Assembly (NCBI GenBank): GCA_017745075.1
Contig: JAGIAD010000029.1
Location: 310,001 to 374,000 of the forward strand
Direction of reading: 5' to 3'
Source: Sphingobacteriaceae bacterium
Lineage (GTDB): Bacteria > Bacteroidota > Bacteroidia > Sphingobacteriales > Sphingobacteriaceae
DNA: 64,000 nucleotides
The position numbers and the translations under genes were made by a program. Shown here in pieces: positions 43,905 through 52,373 of this stretch. The notes beneath the pieces are model-generated. The model made no database searches. It saw only the letters and a list, made by a program, of their open reading frames with translations, and was not told where the DNA came from. The stretch's first letter is position 1. Each line of letters opens with the position of its first letter.

Positions 43905-44285
43905 CTAGCCTATAACGGCAATTACAGAGATTTCTACATTAACATTTTTAGGCAATACAGAAACCTGAACCGTTTCGCGGGCTGGAAAATCAGCAGTAAA
44001 ATACTGCCCGTAAATTTCGTTTACCTGGGCAAAGGTACCCATATCGCTTAAGAAGATAGTAGACTTTACTACGTTATCGAAAGTTAAACCTGCCTCAAGC
44101 AAAACTGCTTTAAGATTACGCATTACCTGGTGTGTTTCTTCCCCGATATTGCCAATATTCAATTCTCCGTTTTCAGGATTAATGGCTACCTGGCCTGATA
44201 CGAATAAAAAGTTTCCGGCTTGTACAGCCTGGCTATATGGTCCAATTGGAGCTGGAGCGTTATTGGTATTGATAATTTGTTTCAT
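43905..44285 (-). CDS. ridA: RidA family reactive-intermediate deaminase
   Basis: A 126-residue RidA/YjgF protein. It speeds hydrolysis of 2-aminoacrylate and related imines made by PLP enzymes such as threonine dehydratase, preventing damage to other enzymes. Typical motifs: APAPIGPYSQAVQAGNFLFV, SGQVAINPENGEL, the active-site Arg in FPARETVQVSVLP, and VEISVIAVIG at the end. Length is standard and it would act as a trimer. It starts 12 bases after the small membrane protein gene and is followed closely by the EamA gene. Confidence 0.95.
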   Translation of the reverse strand: MKQIINTNNAPAPIGPYSQAVQAGNFLFVSGQVAINPENGELNIGNIGEETHQVMRNLKAVLLEAGLTFDNVVKSTIFLSDMGTFAQVNEIYGQYFTADFPARETVQVSVLPKNVNVEISVIAVIG

Positions 44286-44297
44286 ACAGTTTTGAGA

Positions 44298-44435
44298 TTA
44301 TTTAGAAAGCCATTGGATGAGCTTGTAGATGATACCTGCCAGAAAAATTGAAATGGCCAATGCATTGATAAAATGCATAATTTTAATATTGATATTAGTT
44401 GGCCTGTTTGGATCCTTTTTTCTAAAGAAGTACAT
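44298..44435 (-). CDS. 45-residue single-helix membrane protein upstream of ridA
   Basis: A short gene, ATG at 44435 to TAA at 44298. It begins MYFFRKKDPNRPTNINIKIM and continues HFINALAISIFLAGIIYKLI then QWLSK. A basic N-terminus and one membrane helix (about residues 22-42) suggest an inner-membrane protein with the N-terminus inside. It resembles small proteins I recall from other Bacteroidota (possibly DUF6728), but I cannot confirm that. It ends 12 bases before the ridA start, in the same operon. A TAnnTTTG box lies four bases upstream of the ATG, which would make the mRNA nearly leaderless. Confidence 0.7.
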   Translation of the reverse strand: MYFFRKKDPNRPTNINIKIMHFINALAISIFLAGIIYKLIQWLSK

Positions 44436-44439
44436 AATA

Positions 44440-44447
44440 CAAACTTA
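44440..44447 (-). promoter_or_regulatory. -7 box of the ridA-recG operon
   Basis: TAAGTTTG on the minus strand, a perfect TAnnTTTG match, only four bases before the ATG at 44435. No clear -33 box, so moderate confidence. Confidence 0.4.
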
Positions 44448-44482
44448 GCGAAAAAGCTTAACAGGCGAAATTAAAAGGCATA

Positions 44483-44512
44483 AAAAAAGTCCCGATTTGC
44501 ATCGGGACTTTC
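44483..44512 (-). terminator. Intrinsic terminator after the ompA-like gene
   Basis: AAAGTCCCGAT (44487-44497) pairs with ATCGGGACTTT (44502-44512), followed on the minus strand by a run of T. It lies 20 bases past the OmpA stop. Confidence 0.9.
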
Positions 44513-44532
44513 TTATTTTTTATATTGAAATA

Positions 44533-45879
44533 CTAGTTTCTAGCAGTTTCAACACGACGGTTTTGGATACGACCTTCTTCAGTATCGTTAGAAGCAATTG
44601 GATTAGCTTCGCCATAACCTTTAGTAGCAACTTGACTAGCGTTAACGCCAGAGTTTACTAAGTAAGTTTTAACAGAGTTAGCTCTGTCTTTAGATAATTT
44701 CAAGTTATATGCAGCAGTACCTTCGCTTGAAGCGTAACCATTTACAGTTACTTTACCACCGTTTTCACGTAACACTGAAGATAATTTATCTAAAGTTGGG
44801 TAAGACTCAGTTTTTAAAACTGAAGAGTTGAAATCGAAACCGATTTTCTCGAAACCAGTTACATTGCTAGTTGGAGCAGTAGGCTCTGGTGCTTTTGGAA
44901 GAGGACAACCTGAACCATCAACAGCAGTACCAGCAGGAGTACCTGGGCATTTATCGAACTGATCAGCGACACCGTCACCATCAGAATCTTTTTTCAAATC
45001 TTCAACAGATTTCTCAACAGCAGAAACACGGTTTTTCAATGCTTCAACTTCTTGACGTAAAGTTGGATCTTTTAACTCATCGTACATAGTAGCTAATGGG
45101 TTAGTCCACTCTAAAGTTGGTTTAGCAGAAGAACCTAAAGAGAATTCTAAACCAGCATAACCGTAAGAGAATTTATCTTTAGTTTGACCTTTTGCGTAAA
45201 CTCCGTCTAAGTTATCAGCATCAACAAAGTTCATAGTATAACCTAAGTTGAAGTTAACACGCTCAGAAACTTTGAATTTAACACCAGCACCAACTGGAAT
45301 GTAGAAACCTTTTACGTAATCTTTAGCATCATGTCTGTCATCAGCAGGACCAATAGCTTTACCTTTCCAGTCAATTTGAGAACCATTAGCTAAAGTAATT
45401 TTTGGAGCATAAGCCATATAACCCGCACCAGCTGTTACGAAGAAACCTACTGAGTTTTCACGACGTAAGAAATCGATAGAACCAACGTTAACAACTCCAC
45501 GCAAATCAACAGCATATTGTAATTGAGTTTCGAAATCTTTTACAGCTGGGTTAGAAATACCTTCGTTATTACCTGAAAGTTTACCGCGGGTTCCGTTTAA
45601 TTCTAAACCGAATGAATGACCTAATTGTTTACGGATGTTTAAACCGTAACCTAAGTTAGCATCCCATTTGTTAAAGTCGTTAGAACCGCCAATAGCTACA
45701 ACTGGCATTAAAACGCCACCATGTACACCGATAGACCAAGTTCTGTACTGTCCTCTACCGCCAAATACCTTAACAGCAGAAGAGGTTGCAGGAGCATCCT
45801 GAGCGACAGCAAGAGAAGCAACTCCTGTTAATGCCACTAAAGAAAGCGCAACACTTTTCTTTAAAGTAGAATAATTCAT
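44533..45879 (-). CDS. OmpA family outer-membrane protein with thrombospondin type 3 repeats
   Basis: A 448-residue major outer-membrane protein. Signal peptide 1-26 (ending ASLAVA-Q). Residues about 40-250 are a beta-barrel-like domain. A helical linker (LRQEVEALKNRVSAVEKSVE) leads to calcium-type repeats, DSDGDGVADQFDKCPGTPAG near 298, and the C-terminal OmpA domain binds peptidoglycan (GFDFNSSVLKTESYPTLDK, VNGYASSEGTAAYNLKLSKD with RANSVKTYL, GYGEANPIASNDTEEGRIQN). Codons are unusually uniform (GAA, GGT, TTA, CCA dominate), as in strongly expressed genes, and the promoter is close to consensus. Probably an abundant structural protein of the envelope. Confidence 0.95.
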   Translation of the reverse strand: MNYSTLKKSVALSLVALTGVASLAVAQDAPATSSAVKVFGGRGQYRTWSIGVHGGVLMPVVAIGGSNDFNKWDANLGYGLNIRKQLGHSFGLELNGTRGKLSGNNEGISNPAVKDFETQLQYAVDLRGVVNVGSIDFLRRENSVGFFVTAGAGYMAYAPKITLANGSQIDWKGKAIGPADDRHDAKDYVKGFYIPVGAGVKFKVSERVNFNLGYTMNFVDADNLDGVYAKGQTKDKFSYGYAGLEFSLGSSAKPTLEWTNPLATMYDELKDPTLRQEVEALKNRVSAVEKSVEDLKKDSDGDGVADQFDKCPGTPAGTAVDGSGCPLPKAPEPTAPTSNVTGFEKIGFDFNSSVLKTESYPTLDKLSSVLRENGGKVTVNGYASSEGTAAYNLKLSKDRANSVKTYLVNSGVNASQVATKGYGEANPIASNDTEEGRIQNRRVETARN

Positions 45880-45937
45880 AATCTTTTTTTCTTTTTTAAG
45901 GGTTAAACAATTTAATTGATTAATTTTTTAGTAATCG

Positions 45938-45967
45938 CAAAATTAAACAAAATTTTAAATTTTCAAA
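45938..45967 (-). promoter_or_regulatory. Consensus Bacteroidota promoter of the ompA-like gene
   Basis: Minus strand: TTTG (45967-45964), 18 bases, TAATTTTG (45945-45938). Both boxes match the TTTG/TAnnTTTG consensus exactly. The 5' UTR would be about 55 bases. Confidence 0.8.
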
Positions 45968-46015
45968 CTTTTATACAAACTCCGTTCCAAACTTCACTGT
46001 AAATAATCATTTTAT

Positions 46016-46023
46016 TACTTTTG
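46016..46023 (+). promoter_or_regulatory. -7 box of the aminopeptidase P gene
   Basis: TACTTTTG, a perfect TAnnTTTG match, 28 bases before the ATG at 46052. No clear -33 box. Confidence 0.45.
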
Positions 46024-46051
46024 GCCATTTCCATATAAAAATACCATTTTC

Positions 46052-47341
46052 ATGAAATATCCCACTATTGATCAGTCGTTATTTATCTTAAATAGAAAAA
46101 ACTTCACTAAACACCTAAAAAACAACTCATTAGCTATATTCAATTCAAGTGATGAGTTTCCTAGAAGTGGCGATCAGAACTTTACTTTTAAGCAAAATCC
46201 AGATTTATTTTATTTATCGGGCATTGATCAGGAACAAACAATATTGTTATTATTCCCCGATTGTCCTAATCCTTTGTACAGAGAAGTCCTGTTTTTAAGA
46301 CAGACTAACGATTACATTAAAATTTGGGAAGGATACAAGTATACCAAAGAACAGGCTAAAGCGGCATCAGGTATCCAGACAGTATACTGGTTAGAAGATT
46401 TTGACAACATATTGCATAGCATTGTGAATTATGCTGAGCATATTTATTTAAATACAAATGAAAATGACAGGTATGCCCATGAAGTTCCTTATCGCGATAT
46501 CCGTTTCATTGAGAAAATGAGGGCAAAATATCCTTTGCACCATTATGAACGTTCGGCACCAATTATGCGGAATTTACGCGCAGTTAAGTCTGACATTGAG
46601 ATCGAACTCACTAAAAAAGCATGTGCAATAACCCGCGATGCTTTTATCAGGGTATTAAAATTCACTAAGCCAGGTGTTAAAGAATATGAAATTGAAGCAG
46701 AGATTATACACGAATTTATACGCCAGGGAGCAACAGGACATGCCTACACACCTATTATCGCTTCGGGCCATAATGCAAACATCCTGCACTACAATGATAA
46801 CAATCAGGAATGTAAGGATGGCCAGGTAATACTTTTTGATTTTGGGGCCGAATATGCCAATTACAATGCCGATATGAGCAGAGCTATTCCCGTTAACGGC
46901 AGGTTTACAAAAAGACAAAAGGATGTATACAATGCCGTATTACACGTAATGAAAGAGTCGATCAAATTAATTGGTGAAGGAACCATATGGAATACCTACC
47001 ATGAACAGGTAGGCGAAATTATGACTGAACAGCTGGTTAATCTTGGACTTATTTCTTTATCAGATGTGAAGAATCAAACGGCAGCCTGGCCGGCTTATAA
47101 AAAATACTTTATGCATGGCAATTCGCACCATTTAGGCATCGATGTACACGATTTTGCAGGTAGGTATACGCCATTTGCGGCAGGTAATATCCTTACAGTT
47201 GAACCGGGTATTTACATTCCGGAGGAAGAACTGGGCATCCGCTTAGAAAATAATATCCTCATTACTCCTAACGGAAATGTAGATTTAATGGCAGATATCC
47301 CGTTAGCTGCTGAAGAAATTGAAGACATTATGAACAGTTAG
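46052..47341 (+). CDS. Aminopeptidase P family protein (Xaa-Pro aminopeptidase)
   Basis: A 429-residue cytoplasmic metallopeptidase that removes N-terminal residues preceding proline. The N-terminal creatinase-like domain has FPRSGDQNFTFKQNPDLFYL and SGIDQEQTILLLFP. In the catalytic pita-bread fold the metal ligands are seen: Asp in ILFDFGAEYANYNADMSRAI (two Asp), His in HGNSHHLGIDVHD, Glu in LTVEPGIYIPEEE and Glu in RLENNILIT. No signal peptide. ATG at 46052, divergent from the OmpA-type gene (172 bases between them). Confidence 0.93.
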   Translation: MKYPTIDQSLFILNRKNFTKHLKNNSLAIFNSSDEFPRSGDQNFTFKQNPDLFYLSGIDQEQTILLLFPDCPNPLYREVLFLRQTNDYIKIWEGYKYTKEQAKAASGIQTVYWLEDFDNILHSIVNYAEHIYLNTNENDRYAHEVPYRDIRFIEKMRAKYPLHHYERSAPIMRNLRAVKSDIEIELTKKACAITRDAFIRVLKFTKPGVKEYEIEAEIIHEFIRQGATGHAYTPIIASGHNANILHYNDNNQECKDGQVILFDFGAEYANYNADMSRAIPVNGRFTKRQKDVYNAVLHVMKESIKLIGEGTIWNTYHEQVGEIMTEQLVNLGLISLSDVKNQTAAWPAYKKYFMHGNSHHLGIDVHDFAGRYTPFAAGNILTVEPGIYIPEEELGIRLENNILITPNGNVDLMADIPLAAEEIEDIMNS

Positions 47342-47396
47342 TCAGTTTGCAGTGATCAGTCCGCAATTGCACTAACAAATTTAAACAATTAACGGA

Positions 47397-48293
47397 TTAA
47401 CCCTTGCCAAACTCATCAGCAAAGCGATAAATATTAAAACCATCCTCGTTTAAGGCTGCCTGGATTTTTTCAAGCAGCCTTTTTTTATCAATATGCTGCA
47501 TCTTTTGATGCTGAATAATTCTCCAGGCTTTCTCGGCAAATAGTAAAGCCCTTCGGCTGTAATCAGTGATAAGAGGTTTGTTTATCCAGGCACATAATTC
47601 ATTAATACCTGTATTTTTATCCGCCACTGTTTTTAATACAGGAATGGTTTTCGTTCCCTGATGAACAATTTTCTTCAGATTATTTGCAAAAACATCGGCA
47701 CCTTCCCTATCAGCCTTATTTATCACAAAACAATCGGCAATTTCCATCAAACCAGATTTTATGTTCTGAACTTCATCCCCCGATTCCGGTACCAGCACAA
47801 CAACAGTTTTGTCTGCCAGTCCTGCAATTTCCACTTCCGATTGCCCAACACCAACCGTTTCAACAATGATCAGATCAAAATTCGATGCTTTTAAAACATC
47901 AACCATTTCGATGGTTTTCGCAGAAATTCCGCCCAGCGCACCTCTGGTGGCCAACGATCTGATGTATACATTTGGATTGTTAAACTGACTGGACATACGG
48001 ATACGATCGCCCAGCAAGGAGCCAAAATTGAACGGCGAAGTGGGATCGATCGCTAAAATGGCAATACGTTTTCCATGAGCTGCAAAAGAATCAGTCACGG
48101 CATTTACAAGCGTACTTTTACCAGCTCCAGGGGGGCCGGTAATGCCAAGAACAGTTGTATTGGCTTTGCTATCTAAACTTTTTAAAATCGAATCGGCCGG
48201 ACTGATATTGTTTTCTACCAATGTTAACGCCCTTGCTAAAGCCCTATAATTTCCTGCTTTTACTTCGCTTAAAATGGATAGATGCGTATTCAT
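47397..48293 (-). CDS. meaB: Methylmalonyl-CoA mutase-associated GTPase MeaB
   Basis: A 298-residue G3E-type GTPase that protects and reloads adenosylcobalamin in methylmalonyl-CoA mutase. Motifs: G1 GITGPPGAGKSTLVNAVTDS near residue 50, LAIDPTSPFNFGSLLGDRIR, the Mg motif IVETVGVGQSEVEIAG, and FVINKADREGADV. The frame is open to a TTG at 48323, but the ATG at 48293 (MNTHLSILSEVKAGNYRALA) fits the family, so I use it. The mutase genes are not in the window. Divergent from the first glycosyltransferase of the glycan region. Confidence 0.93.
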   Translation of the reverse strand: MNTHLSILSEVKAGNYRALARALTLVENNISPADSILKSLDSKANTTVLGITGPPGAGKSTLVNAVTDSFAAHGKRIAILAIDPTSPFNFGSLLGDRIRMSSQFNNPNVYIRSLATRGALGGISAKTIEMVDVLKASNFDLIIVETVGVGQSEVEIAGLADKTVVVLVPESGDEVQNIKSGLMEIADCFVINKADREGADVFANNLKKIVHQGTKTIPVLKTVADKNTGINELCAWINKPLITDYSRRALLFAEKAWRIIQHQKMQHIDKKRLLEKIQAALNEDGFNIYRFADEFGKG

Positions 48294-48302
48294 CAATAAA
48301 AC

Positions 48303-48310
48303 TATCTTTG
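48303..48310 (+). promoter_or_regulatory. -7 box of the first glycosyltransferase gene
   Basis: TATCTTTG, a perfect TAnnTTTG match, 42 bases before the ATG at 48352. It supports starting that gene at 48352 rather than at the upstream in-frame ATG at 48274. No clear -33 box. Confidence 0.5.
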
Positions 48311-48351
48311 TACAAATAAACAAAAATTATCAGCTACAAAGTGTCCCCATA

Positions 48352-49227
48352 ATGAAAGTTACCGGTTTTTCCTTTTTAAGAAATGTAATTGTAAACGATT
48401 ATCCTGCAAAAGAAGCCATACTTTCGGTATTGCCCTTATGTGATGATTTTATAGTTGCATTGGGTAATTCTTCTGACGAGACATCTGAAATGGTTAAAAA
48501 TATCGATCTGAAGGTAAGGACAATTGATACGGTTTGGGATGACAGCATCCGCGAAGGTGGGCGCGTTTTTGCCGACGAAACCAATAAGGCTTTAGCAGAA
48601 ATAAGTGAAGATACCGATTGGATGATCTATATTCAGGGCGATGAAGCCATACATGAAGACTATCTTCCGCTGATTAAGAAAGAAATGGAGCAGGAGCTTA
48701 ACAATAGCAATGTTGAAGCCCTTCTTTTAAAATATAAACACTTTTATGCCTCTTATGATTACCTGGCAGAATCCAGGCGCTGGTACAGAAGAGAAGTCCG
48801 GATTATCAAAAACCTGCCAGGAGTTCGCTCTTATCGTGATGCCCAGGGTTTCAGAATTAACGACAGGAAGTTAAAGGTTAAACTAATTGATGCCTACGTT
48901 TATCACTATGGTTGGGTAAAACCACCAAAAGGCCTGCAGGGTAAAGTGCGGAATTTTAACCAGTTTTATCAGACACCGGAGTGGATAGAGGAGAATTATC
49001 CTATACAGGATACCTACGATATGCACAATGCCGACCGTTTGGTTCATTTTAAGGGGAGCCATCCAAAGGTGATGCAAGAAAGAATTGCCGCAGCAAACTG
49101 GAAATTTGATAAAGATTTAACGAAAGAAACACCCAAAATGAATTTCCGCAGAAGGTTACTTCAGAAAATTGAAGACCTAACCGGATTACGTTTATTCGAA
49201 TACCGTAACTATAAAATTGTAAAGTAG
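48352..49227 (+). CDS. GT2-like glycosyltransferase
   Basis: A 291-residue protein with a GT-A-like N-terminus: MKVTGFSFLRNVIVNDYPAK, VLPLCDDFIVALGNSSDETS, and a DxD-like acidic motif in MIYIQGDEAIHEDYLPLI near 100. It then has WYRREVRIIKNLPGVRSYRD and YHYGWVKPPKG, which I associate with a branch of family 2 glycosyltransferases in Bacteroidota. The open frame starts at 48274, but the ATG at 48352 follows a -7 box and is where the domain begins. First gene of the glycan region; donor and acceptor unknown. Confidence 0.8.
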   Translation: MKVTGFSFLRNVIVNDYPAKEAILSVLPLCDDFIVALGNSSDETSEMVKNIDLKVRTIDTVWDDSIREGGRVFADETNKALAEISEDTDWMIYIQGDEAIHEDYLPLIKKEMEQELNNSNVEALLLKYKHFYASYDYLAESRRWYRREVRIIKNLPGVRSYRDAQGFRINDRKLKVKLIDAYVYHYGWVKPPKGLQGKVRNFNQFYQTPEWIEENYPIQDTYDMHNADRLVHFKGSHPKVMQERIAAANWKFDKDLTKETPKMNFRRRLLQKIEDLTGLRLFEYRNYKIVK

Positions 49228-49245
49228 GCTCAACTTAAATCTGTC

Positions 49246-49253
49246 TATATTTG
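49246..49253 (+). promoter_or_regulatory. -7 box before the first GT4 gene
   Basis: TATATTTG, a perfect TAnnTTTG match, 19 bases before the ATG at 49273. A TTG lies 26 bases upstream, wider than usual. Confidence 0.45.
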
Positions 49254-49272
49254 CACAAATAAATATTATTTA

Positions 49273-50337
49273 ATGAAAAAGCCTAAAGTCTTAGTCACCT
49301 TTGATTCAATGAAAGATGCCAATTGCGGCTATTTTTCGTTTGGAAAAGGATTGGGCGATGCATTGATCCAGGAAAACAGAGGGAAATTTGATTTAAAATT
49401 TTATCTCTTTAAACATACCCAATATCTTTTTAACGGACTGGTTGATATCATCTATCTCTCCAGATTAGACCGGCTGTTCTTTAAGGAAAAAAATGATTTC
49501 GATGTGGTCCACCTCTCCGATCAAACCTGCAGATTACGGCCAAAAAGGGTAAATGCAAAAAAAATAATGACCATTCATGACATGAATAAGGTACATTTAA
49601 AGTTTAGCAGGCCACGCAGGATCAAGGTATATCTAAAAAAACTGGGTAAACTTATTTCACAGTGCGACAAAATCGTATGCATTTCACAATTTGTGGCGAA
49701 TGATGTAGTTCAGTATTTTCCTGAGGCCAAAGAGAAAGTTAGCGTAATTTATAATGGTGCCGATAAGTTGATTTCGGATGAAAAACATCAACCAAGATTT
49801 ACTCCACCAAAACCTTTCTTATTTACCATAGGATTATTATCGGTGCAGAAAGGGTTTCACCTGCTGCCAGCCTTGTTAAAAGAGAATGACTTTCATCTTG
49901 TTATTTCGGGCAGGGAAACTCCACATAAGCAAAGGATTTTAGAAGAAGCTGAAAAATACGGTTGTTTAGACAGGGTACACATCACCGGACCAATTTCAGA
50001 TGAGGATAAGGCCTGGTACTATAAAAATTGTGATGCTTTTCTGTTCCCTTCCGTTGCTGAGGGTTTTGGGCTTCCTGTAATTGAGGCGATGCATTTCGGA
50101 AAGCCGGTTTTCCTGTCAAAATTTACTTCACTCCCGGAAGTTGGTGGAGATGTTGCTTATTATTTTGACAATTTTGATCCTCAACACATGCAGGAAGTGT
50201 TTAACAAGGGAATGATTGATTTCATTCAAAACAACCGTTATGACGAAGCAAGAGCCCAGGCCGAAAAGTTTTCGTGGGAAATGGCTGCCAGGCAGTATAT
50301 GAATTTATATCAGGAATGCCTGCAAAACAGCAATTGA
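49273..50337 (+). CDS. GT4 family glycosyltransferase
   Basis: A 354-residue GT-B glycosyltransferase. The N-terminal lobe begins PKVLVTFDSMKDANCGYFSF. The C-terminal donor lobe has KPFLFTIGLLSVQKGFHLL and VHITGPISDEDKAWYYKNCD, then the EX7E-type motif FPSVAEGFGLPVIEAMHFGK, with SLPEVGGDVAYYF following. No membrane segment. It has its own -7 box, 45 bases after the previous gene. It would transfer a sugar from a nucleotide donor to a lipid-linked or surface glycan; which sugar is unknown. Confidence 0.9.
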   Translation: MKKPKVLVTFDSMKDANCGYFSFGKGLGDALIQENRGKFDLKFYLFKHTQYLFNGLVDIIYLSRLDRLFFKEKNDFDVVHLSDQTCRLRPKRVNAKKIMTIHDMNKVHLKFSRPRRIKVYLKKLGKLISQCDKIVCISQFVANDVVQYFPEAKEKVSVIYNGADKLISDEKHQPRFTPPKPFLFTIGLLSVQKGFHLLPALLKENDFHLVISGRETPHKQRILEEAEKYGCLDRVHITGPISDEDKAWYYKNCDAFLFPSVAEGFGLPVIEAMHFGKPVFLSKFTSLPEVGGDVAYYFDNFDPQHMQEVFNKGMIDFIQNNRYDEARAQAEKFSWEMAARQYMNLYQECLQNSN

Positions 50338-50436
50338 TATCCAGCTTATTTACGGTTCATTCCTTCTAAACAGTATGCCTGTCAATTCCAAATACCAGGA
50401 ATTGTAATTTTAATTCTGCAAGGGGTCTGCATCTTA

Positions 50437-50464
50437 TTGATATGTATGAAAAACCGTACATTTG
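50437..50464 (+). promoter_or_regulatory. Bacteroidota promoter of the glycan-region ABC exporter
   Basis: TTG (50437-50439), 17 bases, TACATTTG (50457-50464), a good match to TTG-N17-23-TAnnTTTG. It gives a 5' UTR of about 60 bases before the ATG at 50532. Confidence 0.65.
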
Positions 50465-50531
50465 CCTGAACTTTATTATATTTTTTACGGCAGGGGTACT
50501 CTCCTGAATTCCGTTACATACATTAACATTA

Positions 50532-52367
50532 ATGAAAACTTATTTTCGTTTATTATCATTTGCCAAACCGATTGAAAAGTTTGCAATACCTTATGTTATT
50601 GCAACCTTGCTTTCTATTCTATTCGGAACCTTTAATTTAGCTTTATTATCGCCGCTATTTGAAACACTTTTAAATACTAACAAGCCAACCTCTCAAACAC
50701 AAAGCTTAACGGATAAAGCAGCCTCATCATTTAGCCTATTGGGTAAGTTAAGAGACTTTGTTAACTACTCAATTAAGGTTAACACCGTAGAAAACACACT
50801 AATGTATATTTGCATTATCATTATTATCTCTGTATTACTTAGCAATTTGTTCAGATATTTTTCTCAGCGTTACATGGAAGATTTAAGGGTGCATACGTTG
50901 CTGAACTTTAGAAAGCAGGTCTTTAACAATGTGATGAATCTTCATGTAGGCTATTTTAATAATGAGAGAAAGGGTGATATTATTTCTAAAGTAGCCTCTG
51001 ATGTGCAGGTAGTTCAGTTTACAGTTACCAATACACTTCAGGTTGTTTTCAAAGAGCCCGTAACGCTAATTGTGTATGTTGTTCTTTTATTTAATATATC
51101 AGCCAAGCTGACCTTATTTTCTTTGCTGGTTATTCCAATTTCTGCATTTATTATCAGCAAAATAGTAAAAAGGTTGAAGCAACAGGCAAAAGAGTCACAT
51201 GAATCTTTTGCGAAAATGATTGGCTTTCTAGATGAGGCCTTAAGTGGGATTAAAATCATTAAAGCTTTTAATGCAACAGAACGAATTAAAAGTAAATTTA
51301 ACCAGGAAAATATATTCTATTCTAACTTAACGCGCAAAATGGTTAGACGCCAACAACTGGGTTCACCAGTTTCTGAATTCCTTGGTGTTTTAATGATTTC
51401 GGTTATCGTTTGGTATGGAGGATCATTAATTTTGCATAATGATAAAAATGCACTGACCGCGTCGGATTTCATCGCCTACATTGCTATTTTTTCACAGGTG
51501 ATGCGCCCTGCAAAAGCATTAACAGATTCATTTAGTGGGATACACTCTGGAATTGCAGCAGGTGAACGTGTTTTAGAACTAATTGATACTAAACCATTAT
51601 TGGTTAATGAGACAGATGCTAAAGTTCTCAATGGTTTTAACAGTGGAATAGCTGTTCAAAATATATCGTTTAATTATGGCGAAAAACAAATCCTAAACTC
51701 AATAACTTTTAATATAGAAAAAGGTAAAACGGTAGCCTTGGTAGGCCCATCTGGGGGTGGAAAAAGTACATTGATGGATTTACTACCTCGTTTCCATGAT
51801 CCAAAATCTGGAAGCATCAAAATAGACGGGCATGATTACAGGGATCTTACAGTAGAAAGTATCCGTTCGCAAATGGGGATCGTTAACCAGGAATCTTTCT
51901 TATTTAACGACACTATTTTTAATAATATCGCCTTTGCCAAGCCAGATGCAACCGAAGCAGAAGTTATTGCAGCAGCCAAAATTGCCAATGCACACGATTT
52001 TATCCTCAATACTGAGAATGGTTATCAAACCAGTGTGGGCGACAGGGGCAATAAATTATCTGGTGGGCAAAAACAACGGGTTTGTATTGCCAGGGCGGTT
52101 TTGGCCAACCCACCAATTATGCTTTTAGATGAGGCTACCTCAGCCTTAGATACAGAATCTGAAAAACTGGTACAGGATGCTTTAAATAATTTAATGAAAA
52201 ACCGTACGTCAATTGTTATAGCACACCGCTTAAGCACGATACAACACGCTGATAAAATTGTGGTGATTGATAAAGGCGAAGTTGTAGAAAGTGGAAGCCA
52301 TAACGAATTGATGAATAAAAATGGTTTATACAGGCGTTTAATAGACATGCAGGCCTTTAACGACTAA
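50532..52367 (+). CDS. MsbA-like ABC exporter, fused permease and ATPase
   Basis: A 611-residue type I ABC half-transporter resembling lipid A flippase MsbA. Six membrane helices lie within residues about 15-325; the coupling region has FNNVMNLHVGYFNNERKGDI. The ATPase domain has Walker A VALVGPSGGGKSTLMDLLPR near 401, GIVNQESFLFNDTIFNNIAF, signature NKLSGGQKQRVCIARAVL, Walker B IMLLDEATSALDTES and IAHRLSTIQHADK. Placed among glycosyltransferases, it probably flips a glycolipid or glycan precursor across the inner membrane. The next gene starts six bases after its stop, so it is in an operon with two glycosyltransferases. Confidence 0.93.
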   Translation: MKTYFRLLSFAKPIEKFAIPYVIATLLSILFGTFNLALLSPLFETLLNTNKPTSQTQSLTDKAASSFSLLGKLRDFVNYSIKVNTVENTLMYICIIIIISVLLSNLFRYFSQRYMEDLRVHTLLNFRKQVFNNVMNLHVGYFNNERKGDIISKVASDVQVVQFTVTNTLQVVFKEPVTLIVYVVLLFNISAKLTLFSLLVIPISAFIISKIVKRLKQQAKESHESFAKMIGFLDEALSGIKIIKAFNATERIKSKFNQENIFYSNLTRKMVRRQQLGSPVSEFLGVLMISVIVWYGGSLILHNDKNALTASDFIAYIAIFSQVMRPAKALTDSFSGIHSGIAAGERVLELIDTKPLLVNETDAKVLNGFNSGIAVQNISFNYGEKQILNSITFNIEKGKTVALVGPSGGGKSTLMDLLPRFHDPKSGSIKIDGHDYRDLTVESIRSQMGIVNQESFLFNDTIFNNIAFAKPDATEAEVIAAAKIANAHDFILNTENGYQTSVGDRGNKLSGGQKQRVCIARAVLANPPIMLLDEATSALDTESEKLVQDALNNLMKNRTSIVIAHRLSTIQHADKIVVIDKGEVVESGSHNELMNKNGLYRRLIDMQAFND

Positions 52368-52373
52368 TATCGG

